From: Pogonophryne albipinna
Taxonomy: Eukaryota > Chordata > Actinopteri > Perciformes > Artedidraconidae
NCBI GenBank assembly: GCA_028583405.1
Contig: JAPTMU010000115.1
Coordinates: 248,501 to 312,500 of the forward strand
Reading direction: 5' to 3'
Length of the DNA: 64,000 nucleotides
A program made the position numbers and the translations under genes. Below the pieces are notes generated by a model. It saw only the letters and a program-made list of their open reading frames with translations. It had not been told where the DNA came from and ran no database searches. Positions 18,529-28,900 of the stretch are shown here, piece after piece (within the stretch, counting starts at the first letter, position 1; each line of letters begins with the position of its first letter).

Positions 18529-20683
18529 ACTTCACTGCAGGACAAACACACTGACTGATCAAGGGCTGCTTTACATTTATTTCATAAGGCTAATGTTGGG
18601 CTATAAAGGAACTACAGCACGGTCACATGACTTCACGTCACCACCGCTAAGCTAAAGGTGGCTAATGTTGAGCTATAAAGGAACTACAGCACGGTCACAT
18701 GACTTCACGTCACCACCGCTAAGCTAAATGCGGCTAATGTTGGGCTATAAAGGAACTACAGCACGGTCACATGACTTCACGTCACCACCGCTAAGCTAAA
18801 GGTGGCTAATGTTGGGCTATAAAGGAACTACAGCAGGGTCACATGACCTCACATCACCACCGCTAAGCTAAAGGTGGCTAATGTTGGGCTATAAAGGAAC
18901 TACAGCACGGTCACATGACTTCACATCACCACCGCTAAGTTAAAGGAGGCTAATGTTGGGCTATAAAGGAACTACAGCACGGTCACATGACTTCACGTCA
19001 CCACCGCTAAGCTAAAGGCGGCTAATGTTGGGCTATAAAGGAACTACAGCACGGTCACATGACTTCACGTCAACACCGCTAAGCTAAAGGTGGCTAATGT
19101 TGGGCTATAAAGGAACTACAGCACGGTCACATGACTTCACGTCACCACCGCTAAGCTAAAGGTGGCTAATGTTGGGCTATAAAGGAACTACAGCACGGTC
19201 ACATGACTTCACGTCAACACCGATAAGCTAAAGGCGGCTAATGTTGGGCTATAAAGGAACTACAGCACGGTCACATGACTTCACGTCTCCACCGCTAAGC
19301 TAAAGGCGGCTAATGTTGGGCTATAAAGGAACTACAGCACGGTCACATGACTTCACGTCACCACAGCTAAGCTAAAGGTGGCTAATGTTGGGCTATAAAG
19401 GAACTACAGCACGGTCACATGACTTCACGTCAACACCGATAAGCTAAAGGCGGCTAATGTTGGGCTATCAAGGAACTACAGCACGGTCACATGACTTCAC
19501 GTCTCCACCGCTAAGCTAAAGGCGGCTAATGTTGGGCTATAAAGGAACTACAGCACGGTCACATGACTTCACGTCACCACCGATAAGCTAAAGGCGGCTA
19601 ATGTTGGGCTATAAAGGAACTACAGCACGGTCACATGACTTCACGTCACCACAGCTAAGCTAAAGGTGGCTAATGTTGGGCTATAAAGGAACTACAGCAC
19701 GGTCACATGACTTCACGTCACCACCGCTAAGCTAAAGGTGGCTAATGTTGGGCTATAAAGGAACTACAGCACGGTCACATGACTTCACGTCACCACCGCT
19801 AAGCTAAAGGTGGCTAATGTTGGGCTATAAAGGAACTACAGCACGGTCACATGACTTCACGTCACCACCGCTAAGCTAAAGGTGGCTAATGTTGGGCTAT
19901 AAAGGAACATGTTGGTTTGCAGCTACTTTGAATGCATGTTTCTTAGCTGATGATTTTGTATTTTTGCTTCTGCTTTTACTTCGTCCACCTTTGTTTATTC
20001 TCATAATCGTCAGTGTGTGATTTTAAATATCACTTTACAGTATATGTATGAATTCAAATTAAATGAAAATATATCATTGCTTAGTTCACCAAATATATAT
20101 GTTGTTTTCATTTTGAGGAATGCTAACTAAAAATGTATATAAACAAAACATTTAAAATAAATAATAATATACATAATACTTAAAAATGACATATTTTATT
20201 TGATATTAAAAATAAATATAATAACATTTTTAGGATGTATTAGACTTATAGCATTATATACATTACTTCTCTAGTAAATCGTTGTACAACAGTTGTATTA
20301 CCTTTAAATACAATATTTACCTTTATAAGGTATGAGGGTAAAATTAGTCGAACACAGGGGATATCTTTCTACAGAAATACTGGGTTTATTTAAAACATTC
20401 AGTCCATTTTACTATAAAAAAGAGGAACAAATATCATCATTTTTAAATTGAATGTTAATTTTAGGGAATAGAAAGAGATGCTTCTGCTCAGAGGTTTGAA
20501 AACAGGAAACGAACAGGAAGACGTGATTCGTCTTCATCATTTTGGATGTTAAACAAAAAAAACAGAATTCCACATTTTCTCTCTCACACACACACACACA
20601 CACGTACCTGTCCAGGTGTGCAGCAGAACCTCAGCAGGCAGGCAGAGGATCCCCAACACACAGCTCCACCCGAGGGCCTCCAT
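8816..20683 (-). CDS. CD7-like single V-type Ig membrane receptor, 231 aa in four coding exons
   Basis: Exons of 76, 357, 131 and 132 nt join in frame (phases 1, 1, 0). Residues 1-25 form a signal peptide; 26-144 a V-type domain with Cys46 and Cys122 and a DTDLYFC F-strand motif, but no Trp in strand C, as in CD7. NxS/T sites lie at Asn39 and Asn137. Residues 158-184 are a membrane span followed by RHRRLKKR. The 43-residue tail is Pro-rich (EPPGPPQPPRP), with a single Tyr and no clear ITIM. Length matches human CD7 (240 aa), and the locus near narf mirrors human 17q25.3. CD7 is a T/NK-cell surface receptor. The gene model rests on splice signals and phase agreement; the CD7 identity is inference. 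A related teleost V-set receptor is the main alternative. Confidence 0.72.
8948..9460. other. CD7-like gene intron 3
   Basis: AT-rich, with poly-A runs. No other feature is seen. Confidence 0.5.
9461..9591 (-). CDS. CD7-like gene exon 3 (stalk and transmembrane)
   Basis: The acceptor TTATTTCCAG precedes 9591 and the donor GTGAGTAT follows 9461. It encodes EEDPQELCEFGNR, then a 27-residue hydrophobic span and RHRR. Phase 1 to phase 0. Confidence 0.8.
9685..10561. mobile_element. hAT transposon remnant with perfect 8-bp target duplication
   Basis: TATTATGT occurs on both sides (9677-9684, 10562-10569). The left end CAGGGGGGTCAAACTCAA and the inverted right end CACACGTGTCAAACTCAA are the CAGGGGTGTCAAACTC ends of a common hAT family. 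Coding capacity is lost, and a LINE fragment is nested inside. Confidence 0.87.
10199..10490 (-). mobile_element. Rex3/RTE-like LINE 3' fragment nested in the hAT
   Basis: On the minus strand the frame RWFGHLVRMSPGRLPREVFQ, continuing ARPAGRRPRGRPRTRWRDY, is the conserved C-terminal end of teleost RTE/Rex-type LINE proteins. It is followed by a (GATG)n tail (CATCCATCCATC on the plus strand at 10201), a Rex3 hallmark. It is strongly 5'-truncated. Confidence 0.8.
10570..10924. other. CD7-like gene intron 2, unique part
   Basis: No feature recognised. Confidence 0.45.
10925..11189 (+). mobile_element. Transposon segment flanking the 57-bp array (copy related to 28,726-28,900)
   Basis: AAACGCCTCCATTGGATTCC, GTGATAGGCTAAGG, and the two motifs GACCAATCACAACAGAGCC and CCAATCAGAGCAG also occur in order at 28,726-28,900. 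The block ends GAACATTAAAGCATTGAGAC where the minisatellite begins, and a similar GAACATTAAAGCATGGAGAC closes the array at about 13,960. Confidence 0.65.
11190..13975 (+). repeat. 57-bp minisatellite array A (~49 units)
   Basis: Unit core: GTAGAGACACTACATACTGA, then TATACACCTGAACATCAGCA, then GGAGAGGACTCTTTAAA. Units are nearly identical. Neighbouring units share variants (three consecutive CTGATCATC units at about 11,330-11,450), a sign of local homogenisation. Because 57 is a multiple of three, both strands stay open for over 860 codons without being a gene. Confidence 0.97.
14084..14440 (-). CDS. CD7-like gene exon 2 (V-type Ig domain)
   Basis: The acceptor TTCTGTCAG precedes 14440 and the donor GTAAAT follows 14084. 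Phase 1 at both ends is standard for Ig-domain exons. It begins VSQEPSSTSIKTINSSTEIS and holds Cys46 and Cys122. It lies between two inverted 57-bp minisatellite arrays. Confidence 0.85.
14596..17583 (-). repeat. 57-bp minisatellite array B (~52 units), inverted relative to array A
   Basis: Same unit as array A but reverse-complemented. It ends at 17,583 in CTCCTGCTAATATAAAAGG, where the unit runs into transposon-like end sequence. Together with array A it flanks the CD7-like V exon. Confidence 0.97.
17600..18438. other. CD7-like gene intron 1, unique part
   Basis: No gene, RNA or transposon recognised. Confidence 0.45.
18440..18531 (+). repeat. (CTG)n trinucleotide repeat, about 30 units
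   Basis: Uninterrupted CTG on the plus strand, so (CAG)n in the sense of the CD7-like pre-mRNA, where it is intronic. The poly-Gln, poly-Ala and poly-Cys frames over it are not genes. Confidence 0.95.
18588..19908 (+). repeat. 72-bp minisatellite array 1 (~18 units)
   Basis: Unit: GGCTAATGTTGGGCTATAAA, GGAACTACAGCACGGTCACA, TGACTTCACGTCACCACCGC, TAAGCTAAAGGT. Each unit carries the palindrome GTCACATGAC and the CRE-like TTCACGTCA. It lies in intron 1 of the CD7-like gene. Confidence 0.96.
19909..20600. other. CD7-like gene intron 1, AT-rich part
   Basis: AT-rich with poly-A runs and a short (AC)n just before exon 1. Nothing else recognised. Confidence 0.45.
20608..20683 (-). CDS. CD7-like gene exon 1 (signal peptide)
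   Basis: The ATG at 20683-20681 has AGG before it and G after it (strong Kozak). It encodes MEALGWSCVLGILCLPAEV and then LLHTWT, a Trp/Leu-rich signal peptide, and ends ACAG before the donor GTACGTG. Too short for an ordinary ORF search. Confidence 0.78.
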
Positions 20684-20704
20684 CCTCTCAGGCCGAACAC
20701 ACAC

Positions 20705-20738
20705 TGACAGAGGAAGTGTGATGGTGTGTCTGTATCAT

Positions 20739-20801
<63 letters not shown>

Positions 20802-20903
20802 GGCTGCATTAAATCTAGGAGAGGAAACTGCTTATCGACAACAACGTTATTGACAACATCACATGTTAAACGTACAGAGGAAGTGTGACGTGTGTCTTTA
20901 TCA

Positions 20904-21001
<98 letters not shown>

Positions 21002-21080
21002 CTGCATTAAATCAAAGAAGTTAAACTGCTTATCGACAACAACTTTATTTTACAACACCACATGTTACATGTACAAAGGC
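20705..21080. repeat. Tandem duplication of the CD7-like upstream region with two (TG)n tracts
   Basis: ACAGAGGAAGTGTG, a (TG)n tract (20,740-20,798 and 20,907-20,999), GGGCTGCATTAAATC and CTGCTTATCGACAACAAC occur twice in order, with a spacing of about 170-200 bp. The unit lies just upstream of the start exon, so promoter elements may be doubled. Confidence 0.85.
20709..20718 (+). promoter_or_regulatory. ETS/PU.1-like site upstream of the CD7-like gene
   Basis: AGAGGAAGTG fits the PU.1/ETS GAGGAAGT core, about 26 bp upstream of the ATG. A second copy at 20,876-20,885 comes with the tandem duplication. Function is inferred from motif and place only. Confidence 0.35.
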
Positions 21081-21327
21081 TTATTTAGCTTTCACAGTAA
21101 AAAATATATATTGCACAGTTTAAAACAACACATTCTTACGTGGTTTGTTTTTATTGCAGAGTTGATTAAGTGGCTTTGTAGTGCTATTTTGTAAAGTGGG
21201 TTCAAGCTCCAGAAAATCTAAAGGCATCTTAATTTCAAACTCTTGTGTATAATATGTACAGATATAACCCCAAACATATATATTTTACATATATACACAT
21301 GGTTAAATAAATTTTCTTCTGTATTCA

Positions 21328-21726
21328 CCACCCACCGCTAAGCTAAAGGAGGCTAATTTTGGGCTATAAAGGAACTACAGCACGGTCACATGACTTCACG
21401 TCACCACCGCTAAGCTAAAGGTGGCTAATGTTGGGCTATAAAGGAACTACAGCACGGTCACATGACTTCACGTCACCCCCGCTAAGCTAAAGGTGGCTAA
21501 TTTTGGGCTATAAAGGAACTACAGCACGGTCACATGACTTCACGTCACCACCGCTAAGCTAAAGGAGGCTAATGTTGGGCTATAAAGGAACTACAGCACG
21601 GTCACATGACTTCACGTCACCACCGCTAAGCTAAAGGCGGCTAATGTTGGGCTATAAAGCAACTACAGCACGGTCACATGACTTCACATCACCACCGCTA
21701 CGCTAAAGGAGGCTAATGTTGGGCGT
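21328..21726 (+). repeat. 72-bp minisatellite array 2 (~5.5 units)
   Basis: Same unit and orientation as the array at 18.6 kb. It lies between the two Ig genes and ends just past the 3' end of the second one. Confidence 0.95.
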
Positions 21727-21909
21727 GATGACGTTTATTCATCTCAATTTAATAATAAATAATATTAATAATACATGGGATTTTTATCGTGCTTTTCCTA
21801 ATGCTCAAAGACGCTTTATTTAGACACTTATTTAGACCGCCGTTTTTTCTAAATTTCCCATAGGGGTATTTAATGACATGTCGTAGAACAACAATCTCTT
21901 CTTGCTGGG

Positions 21910-22163
21910 TTACCCACGGACACATGGGAACAGGAAGTGCAAAAATGCTGACTCATTCCCGGGTTTCAGGACTAATTCTTGCAGCTCTTTGTTGTCATGC
22001 AGGACTGCACGCTCCATGTCAGGATTGTTATCTTGTGGCGTTGCCTTGTTGATACGATTAATGATTTTCTTTCCAAACAGGGCACCGAAAATCCCCAATG
22101 CTATCACAGGGACGAAAATCCCCAAGAGGACCGGAACATGAGTTTTGGTCGTCTCAATTGGAC
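21910..22163 (-). CDS. Second Ig gene, transmembrane/cytoplasmic exon with stop
   Basis: The acceptor TTATTTTTCAG precedes 22163. It encodes a 22-residue hydrophobic span (VPVLLGIFVPVIALGIFGAL), then KKIINRINK and a polar tail ending FPCVRG before TAA at 21912-21910. Confidence 0.8.
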
Positions 22164-25100
22164 CTGAAAAATAAACATAGAGATTAAAATGTGGACTAAT
22201 CCAATGTATTTTAACTTTAGATGGATAATAATGATGCACGCTTTACGCACATTTGCTAAAAGACAATAGGAAATGGTAATGTAATGACACAAGTCGGCCA
22301 TCTTTGAAGGATACCAGCGTCCACAACCTGTAGACTAACCTGTACGTTGAGTTAAGAGGTGCATAAACCCTACTTTTTGAACATGATTGGTGGTGAGTTA
22401 ACTGCCAATTCCACGACCAATGAACCATCAAAAAATGACCATGGAATAACAATTTATTATTATCCAACATGGAGGGTTAACGTGGGAAACGTAGCAGCAA
22501 GATACGCCTGAATGTTTATTGTTAATTGCTAAATTGACACAAACCAATACAGAGGGATTGGTTTCAAACCTGTCGCAGTAAACCCACACATAATTATTAA
22601 GTTAAAGCTCTTGCTATAGACCAGGAGTGTCCAAACTGCGGCCAGCGGTTCATTTTGAATTGGCCCGCAGCAAATTCTAAAACTATAATGGAAAATGAGT
22701 CACATATGAAACTTGTGCTTGTCTTAAATTATACTTCCTGAATACATATGTAAATATATATTACACAGTAGTATTCATGTGTTAATACTGTAAGCCTAAT
22801 TTTCAAATAGATTCAGTCAATTAAACTTGAACACATTTCAAAACAAATCTTTGTCGATTAAAATAAATCCAGATTACTTATTTGCATAACAAGCTTGAAA
22901 TAGACCCTTCATATTTGCCCTTATTATAAGTTATCTGAGGCTTCTGTTTTTAAGGAATAAGCAGCTAACACTGTTTATATAACACAGTCTCACGGCATTT
23001 CGTGTTATAGTCACGAAATTAATCTATTGATTTGTGTTCACCAACACGATTTCCCCAACAAACAAAAAATACAGATTTCAGTATTCTGAGGCTCTGAACC
23101 TCATTTGTTTTCCTCGCGGACGGCAAAGAGACGTGGTGCAGGCACGAAACATACTACCAATAGAAATACAGTGCTTTTAAAATCGTTCTGTCTGTTGGTG
23201 AACACGAATCAATAGATTAAATACATTTCGTGACTATAACACGAAATGCCGTGAGACTGGGTTGGTAACAAGATAAATGAAACCCTCTGGAGAGCTGTGA
23301 CGTAAGCTCTATAGCAAAGTCAAGTATCAAGCATAATTGACCTACATTTGATTCATTATATAACTTATATCTTAACTTATGAGGCAATACACCTATTGAG
23401 GGGAGCAGCCCTTCATATATTTTTACCTGTATTTGGCCATCAGTGAAAAGAGTTTTGACACCCTGACCTAAAGGGGTGGGGAACCTTTCTCCTCTCAAGG
23501 GCCATTTCAAATGTTTCAACATCCTCCGAGGGCCGTACAAATTATTGACCTCTGCTTAAAAATACTAAAATCTCAGCCCATTCATTTCGCCTTTCTTTCA
23601 TGCTGTGCAAAGAAAAAGCAACCTCTCAATCCAGATATCTTACTCATGCATGCATGCACGTGCACAGTGTGGCATGACCACCAAACAGAAAGATATGGAC
23701 ACAAGATGTGTGCAAATTAGTTTCCTATCCATGTGAACATGATTTAAGTAGGGGGGGGGGGGGTCCTCACCTCCTCTAGGGGGGTCCGGGGGCATGCTCA
23801 CCCGGGAAGATCTGTTTTTTAAATGTTGAAGTTGAAAGCATCAATCTGGTGCACTTTGAGAGCAACATTAGGAGATCTATGGAAACATCTCTCAACACCA
23901 GATGAAACAGAACTGGAAGCAGATTTTTATTTTTCTTTATGGATATTTTACAAATCACTCTCCTTTCAAACTGTATTCTTGTTTATTAATAACATTACCG
24001 TCATATAGTATTTTATACCTGTTTACTTTATTCTCTTGTTTTTTGATAACTATAATGATCATATAAAGATGTGCCTTCACCTCACTGGTTGGAGAAAAAG
24101 CTTCTTGTATTCGTTAGCATAGCTAGCTAACCAGATGCTAATAACAACAGTTATTGACTGTATGATCAGTGTGACAGATGAACAGATCGCCACTGGGTTT
24201 ACAGCTAAAGACACAGCCACGCACAAACTGCAGCATGTGTACCCCACCCCTGATCTAGACGCTATCCTTCAAAGATGGCCGCCGTGTCCCAGAATGCAAC
24301 ACACTTACCAGGAGTCGTAGGCGTAATAATGGAGTGAAAGGGAACAGGACTTATTATTTGTACTTTGATGTGAGGCGATGTGGCCATCCCACAGTTAGTC
24401 AGGATGTTAACGCTGTAATTCTCCTCCTTCCTGACATCTGAGATGGTCAAGGACAGACGACTCACACCATCCCACTCACAGGTGTGTTTCCCAGAGTCTC
24501 CGTCACACTCTATGTTTCCATGCGTGTTATTCCACTGATACCGCCTAAACTTACAGTTCTGTGGCAGGGTGTATGTGCAGTGTATAGTCACGAGTTGTCC
24601 TTCCTCTGTGTCGTTGCACTTCACTGACACTACAGGGCGAGAAGGAAGAAGGCGTGTAAGTTAAATCATTTTTTATTCAAAGGGCACAGTTTATTTGTTG
24701 ATTTGATTTGATCAGCTTTATTTCGAAGGTGTAAAACAATAATACACAAATTGAACATGAGAATTATTATACAATACATTACTTGACAAAATGAATTAGT
24801 ATCAAATTGATAAACAAACATATTATTGATTCTAAATTATGTATAAACAAATAATCGACTTAATTACACATCTGAAAAGGGGTGGGAAGAAGTTTACACT
24901 ATAACATGTAATCCCACCTCTTTCCCCAAAAACTAAATTAGTAACATATACATATCCTTTTTTTCTTTTCTTCTTAAAGAAATACATTTGTTATGGAAAA
25001 ACATAAAACAACAAATAAATAAACAGATAAATAAACAAACAAATAGATAACAGAGGTAAATTATATATATTTGTAAAAGGTATAAGGACAAAACAAATGG

Positions 25101-25189
25101 TTATTGGGTTATAAAATACCATATTGTGAGGAGGCAGCGCTTAGCAGCAGAGGAGCAGCAAAGAGCAAACGCAGCCACGTGAAGGTCAT
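21910..25189 (-). CDS. Single-Ig-domain type I membrane protein, 214 aa in three coding exons
   Basis: Exons of 70, 321 and 254 nt join in frame (phase 1 at both junctions). Residues 1-23 form a signal peptide. Residues 24-116 are a compact Ig-like domain with six Cys (28, 41, 49, 65, 74, 103), a YQW strand-C motif (Trp56) and SRLSLTISDVRKEENYSV in strands E-F. Residues 140-161 are a membrane span followed by KK. The 53-residue tail has no Tyr, so no ITIM or ITAM. It sits immediately upstream of the CD7-like gene in the same orientation. I do not recognise the family: an immune co-receptor or SECTM1-like partner is conceivable from synteny only. Likely AATAAA signals lie at 21,820-21,815 and 21,739-21,734. 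Confidence 0.7.
22164..22621. other. Second Ig gene intron, unique part
   Basis: No feature recognised. Confidence 0.45.
22622..24252. mobile_element. hAT-like composite insertion (one or two elements)
   Basis: CAGGAGTGTCCAAACTGCGG (22,622) and GTTTTGACACCCTG (ending 23,465) resemble the two ends of one hAT family. GGGGTGGGGAACCTTTCTCC (about 23,472) and CCCCACCCCTG (ending 24,252) resemble the ends of a second. Flanks CTATAGAC and ATCTAGAC match at six of eight bases. Boundaries and order of insertion are unresolved. Confidence 0.6.
22985..23259. mobile_element. Palindromic MITE (~275 bp)
   Basis: The left arm CAGTCTCACGGCATTTCGTG, continuing TTATAGTCACGAAA and AATCTATTGATT, is repeated inverted at about 23,193-23,259. 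The arms are about 65 bp. It is nested within the hAT-like insertion. Confidence 0.82.
24309..24629 (-). CDS. Second Ig gene, Ig-domain exon
   Basis: The acceptor CGCCCTGTAG precedes 24629 and the donor GTAAGTG follows 24309. Phase 1-1. It starts VSVKCNDTEEGQLVTIHC and ends in a Thr/Pro-rich stalk (IITPTTP). Confidence 0.82.
24640..25119. other. Second Ig gene intron between signal and Ig exons
   Basis: ATCAGCTTTATTTCGAAGG (about 24,712) and AAGGGGTGGGAAGAAG (about 24,877) resemble the 3' end of a teleost retroelement, but I cannot name it. Confidence 0.3.
25120..25189 (-). CDS. Second Ig gene, exon with start codon (signal peptide)
   Basis: The ATG at 25189-25187 (ACG before it) encodes MTFTWLRLLFAAPLLLSAAS and then SQY, a clear signal peptide. 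The donor is GTATTT after 25120. The acceptor lies just upstream (CTGTCTTCAG or TTTCTGCAG on the minus strand). Confidence 0.77.
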
Positions 25190-25242
25190 CGTGGAGGATT
25201 TAGAGTCTGCAGAAACCTGAAGACAGAAAGTAGCAGATGTTA

Positions 25243-28200
25243 AAGAGGCCCTTTTATCCTGTTTCTCATCAATATATCACAGCTCTCAGATATATCCAGA
25301 GCCTGTCTCTGATTGGCTGAAACACCAAACAGATCATTGCAGCATTACCCATAATCCCCTCTGTTTCAGCCCTGTTTCCAAAGTGCTGATTCTCTGTCTG
25401 TTACTTAAGATGAAAATAAGGAGCCCCTCCCCACGCCCCTCTGAGAGACATTTGGTTACAAAGAACTCAATGGTGCTCTAGGAGGAGATTCAGGTGATAA
25501 GGGGGGGGGGGGGGGGTTACATTGGTTGCTGATTGGCTAATGGTTACACAAGACAAAACATCGTTATGACATCACAAAGTGGCCAAAATCTGATCAGCTC
25601 ATTTTCAGACAGGTTTTTATAGAAATGGATCAAAAAGAGAGAGAATCTTTGTTCCTGAAACTTTCAGTCTCTTTCCACAGAGGGGACACATGTTGATGAA
25701 GAAGAGACATGAAGAAGAGGGGACACATGTTGATGTAGAAGAGACATGAAGAAGAGGGGACACATGTTGATGTAGAAGAGACATGAAGAAGAGGGGACAC
25801 GTGTTGATGTAGAAGAGACATGAAGAAGAGGGGACACATGTTGATGTAGAAGAGACATGAAGAAGAGGGGACACATGGTGATGTAGAAGAGACATGAAGA
25901 AGAGGGGACACATGTTGATGTAGAAGAGACATGAAGAAGAGGGGACACATGTTGATGTAGAAGAGACATGAAGAAGAGGGGACACATGGTGATGTAGAAG
26001 AGACATGGAGAAGAGGGGACACATGGTGATGTAGAAGAGACATGGAGAAGAGGGGACACATGTTGATGTAGAAGAGACATGGAGAAGAGGGGACACATGT
26101 TGATGTAGAAGAGACATGAAGAAGAGGGGACACATGTTGATGTAGAAGAGACATGGAGAAGAGGGGACACATGTTGATGTAGAAGAGACATGAAGAAGAG
26201 GGGACACATGTTGATGTAGAGGAGACATGAAGAAGAGGGGACACATGTTGATGTAGAAGAGACATGGAGAAGAGGGGACACATGTTGATGTAGAAGAGAC
26301 ATGAAGAAGAGGGGACACATGGTGATGTAGAAGAGACATGAAGAAGAGGGGACACATGTTGATGTAGAAGAGACATGAAGAAGAGGGGACACATGTTGAT
26401 GTAGAAGAGACATGGAGAAGAGGGGACACATGGTGATGTAGAAGAGACATGAAGAAGAGGGGACACATGTTGATGTAGAAGAGACATGAAGAAGAGGGGA
26501 CACATGTTGATGTAGAAGAGACATGAAGAAGAGGGGACACATGGTGATGTAGAAGAGACATGGAGAAGAGGGGACACATGTTGATGTAGAAGAGACATGA
26601 AGAAGAGGGGACACATGTTGATGTAGAGGAGACATGAAGAAGAGGGGACACATGTTGATGTAGAAGAGACATGGAGAAGAGGGGACACATGTTGATGTAG
26701 AAGAGACATGAAGAAGAGGGGACACATGGTGATGTAGAAGAGACATGAAGAAGAGGGGACACATGTTGATGTAGAAGAGACATGAAGAAGAGGGGACACA
26801 TGTTGATGTAGAAGAGACATGAAGAAGAGGGGATACATGGTGATGTAGAAGAGACATGAAGAAGAGGGGACACATGTTGATGTAGAAGAGACATGAAGAA
26901 GAGGGGACACATGTTGATGTAGAAGAGACATGAAGAAGAGGGGACACATGGTGATGTAGAAGAGACATGAAGAAGAGGGGACACATGGTGATGTAGAAGA
27001 GACATGAAGAAGAGGGGACACATGTTGATGTAGAAGAGACATGAAGAAGAGGGGACACATGTTGATGTAGAAGAGACATGAAGAAGAGGGGACACATGTT
27101 GATGTAGAAGAGACATGAAGAAGAGGGGACACATGTTGATGTAGAGGAGACATGAAGAAGAGGGGACACATGTTGATGTAGAAGAGACATGGAGAAGAGG
27201 GGACACATGTTGATGTAGAAGAGACATGAAGAAGAGGGGACACATGGTGATGTAGAAGAGACATGAAGAAGAGGGGACACATGTTGATGTAGAAGAGACA
27301 TGAAGAAGAGGGGACACATGTTGATGTAGAAGAGACATGAAGAAGAGGGGACACATGTTGATGTAGAAGAGACATGAAGAAGAGGGGACACATGTTGATG
27401 TAGAAGAGACATGAAGAAGAGGGGACACATGTTGATGTAGAAGAGACATGAAGAAGAGGGGACACATGGTGATGTAGAAGAGACATGAAGAAGAGGGGAC
27501 ACATGGTGATGTAGAAGAGACATGGAGAAGAGGGGACACATGTTGATGTAGAAGAGACATGGAGAAGAGGGGACACATGTTGATGTAGAAGAGACATGAA
27601 GAAGAGGGGACACATGTTGATGTAGAAGAGACATGGAGAAGAGGGGACACATGGTGATGTAGAAGAGACATGAAGAAGAGGGGACACATGTTGATGTAGA
27701 GGAGACATGAAGAAGAGGGGACACATGTTGATGTAGAAGAGACATGGAGAAGAGGGGACACATGTTGATGTAGCAGAGACATGAAGAAGAGGGGACACAT
27801 GTTGATGTAGAAGAGACATGAAGAAGAGGGGACACATGTTGATGTAGAAGAGACATGAAGAAGAGGGGACACATGGTGATGTAGAAGAGACATGAAGAAG
27901 AGGGGACACATGGTGATGTAGAAGAGACATGGAGAAGAGGGGACACATGTTGATGTAGAAGAGACATGGAGAAGAGGGGACACATGTTGATGTAGAAGAG
28001 ACATGAAGAAGAGGGGACACATGTTGATGTAGTAGAGACATGAAGAAGAGGGGACACATGTTGATGTAGAAGAGACATGAAGAAGAGGGGACACATGTTG
28101 ATGTAGAAGAGACATGAAGAAGAGGGGACACATGGTGATGTAGAAGAGACATGAAGAAGAGGGGACACATGGTGATGTAGAAGAGACATGGAGAAGAGGG

Positions 28201-28900
28201 GACACATGTTGATGTAGAAGAGACATGGAGAAGAGGGGACACATGTTGATGTAGAAGAGACATGAAGAAGAGGGGACACATGTTGATGTAGAAGAGACAT
28301 GGAGAAGAGGGGACACATGTTGATGTAGCAGAGACATGAAGAAGAGGGGACACATGTTGATGTAGAAGAGACATGAAGAAGAGGGGACACATGTTGATGT
28401 AGAAGAGACATGAAGAAGAGGGGACACATGTTGATGTAGAAGAGACATGAAGAAGAGGGGACACATGTTGATGTAGAAGAGACATGAAGAAGAGGGGAAA
28501 CATGTTGATGTAGAAGAGACATGAAGAAGAGGGGACACATGTTGATGTAGAAGAGACATGAAGAAGAGGGGACACATGTTGATGTAGAAGAGACATGAAG
28601 AAGAGGGGACACATGTTGATGTAGAAGAGACATGGAGAAGAGGATTTATAATAGGGGACCTTTAATTATGTTTTCCCTTTCCTGTAGTGTGTTCTCTGGG
28701 TTGTTTTAATGCATGTAAATGGTCTGCAAACGCCTCCATTTGACTCCTTTGTTTACTTTCTGAACATAATGACATCACTATGTAACACTCACGCTAGCGC
28801 TCCAACACATTGTACGTGATAGGCTAAGGAGCGGGACATCTTTAAGCGCTGGACCAATCACAACAGAGCCGACCAGCTGACCAATCAGAGCAGCATTGTA
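25243..28900. mobile_element. Transposon remnant that hosts the first 37-bp array
   Basis: The left end TTAAAGAGGCCCTTTTATCC lies at 25,243. Right-hand sequences (TTTTCCCTTTCCTGTAGTG, AAACGCCTCCATTTGACTCC, GACCAATCACAACAGAGCC) match the element flanking the 57-bp array at 10.9 kb. Family recognition is from memory of common teleost repeats; exact limits are uncertain. Confidence 0.5.
25680..28643 (-). repeat. 37-bp minisatellite (~80 units) in intron 1 of the second Ig gene
   Basis: Plus-strand unit: GAAGAGACATGAAGAAGAGG, GGACACATGTTGATGTA. Variants (ATGGAG, ATGGTG) are scattered. Since 37 is not a multiple of three and the unit has no stop on the minus strand, all three minus frames stay open for about 990 codons, each cycling every 111 nt. 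Confidence 0.97.

Noticed and set aside
18334..18655. Poly-Gln, poly-Ala and poly-Cys frames
   Set aside because: Read from the (CTG)n tract in three frames; intronic, no flanking coding signal.
25617..28633. Three overlapping ~990-codon minus-strand frames
   Set aside because: A product of a stop-free 37-bp unit: all three frames give the same 37-residue peptide cycle. No start context, splice logic or family resemblance.
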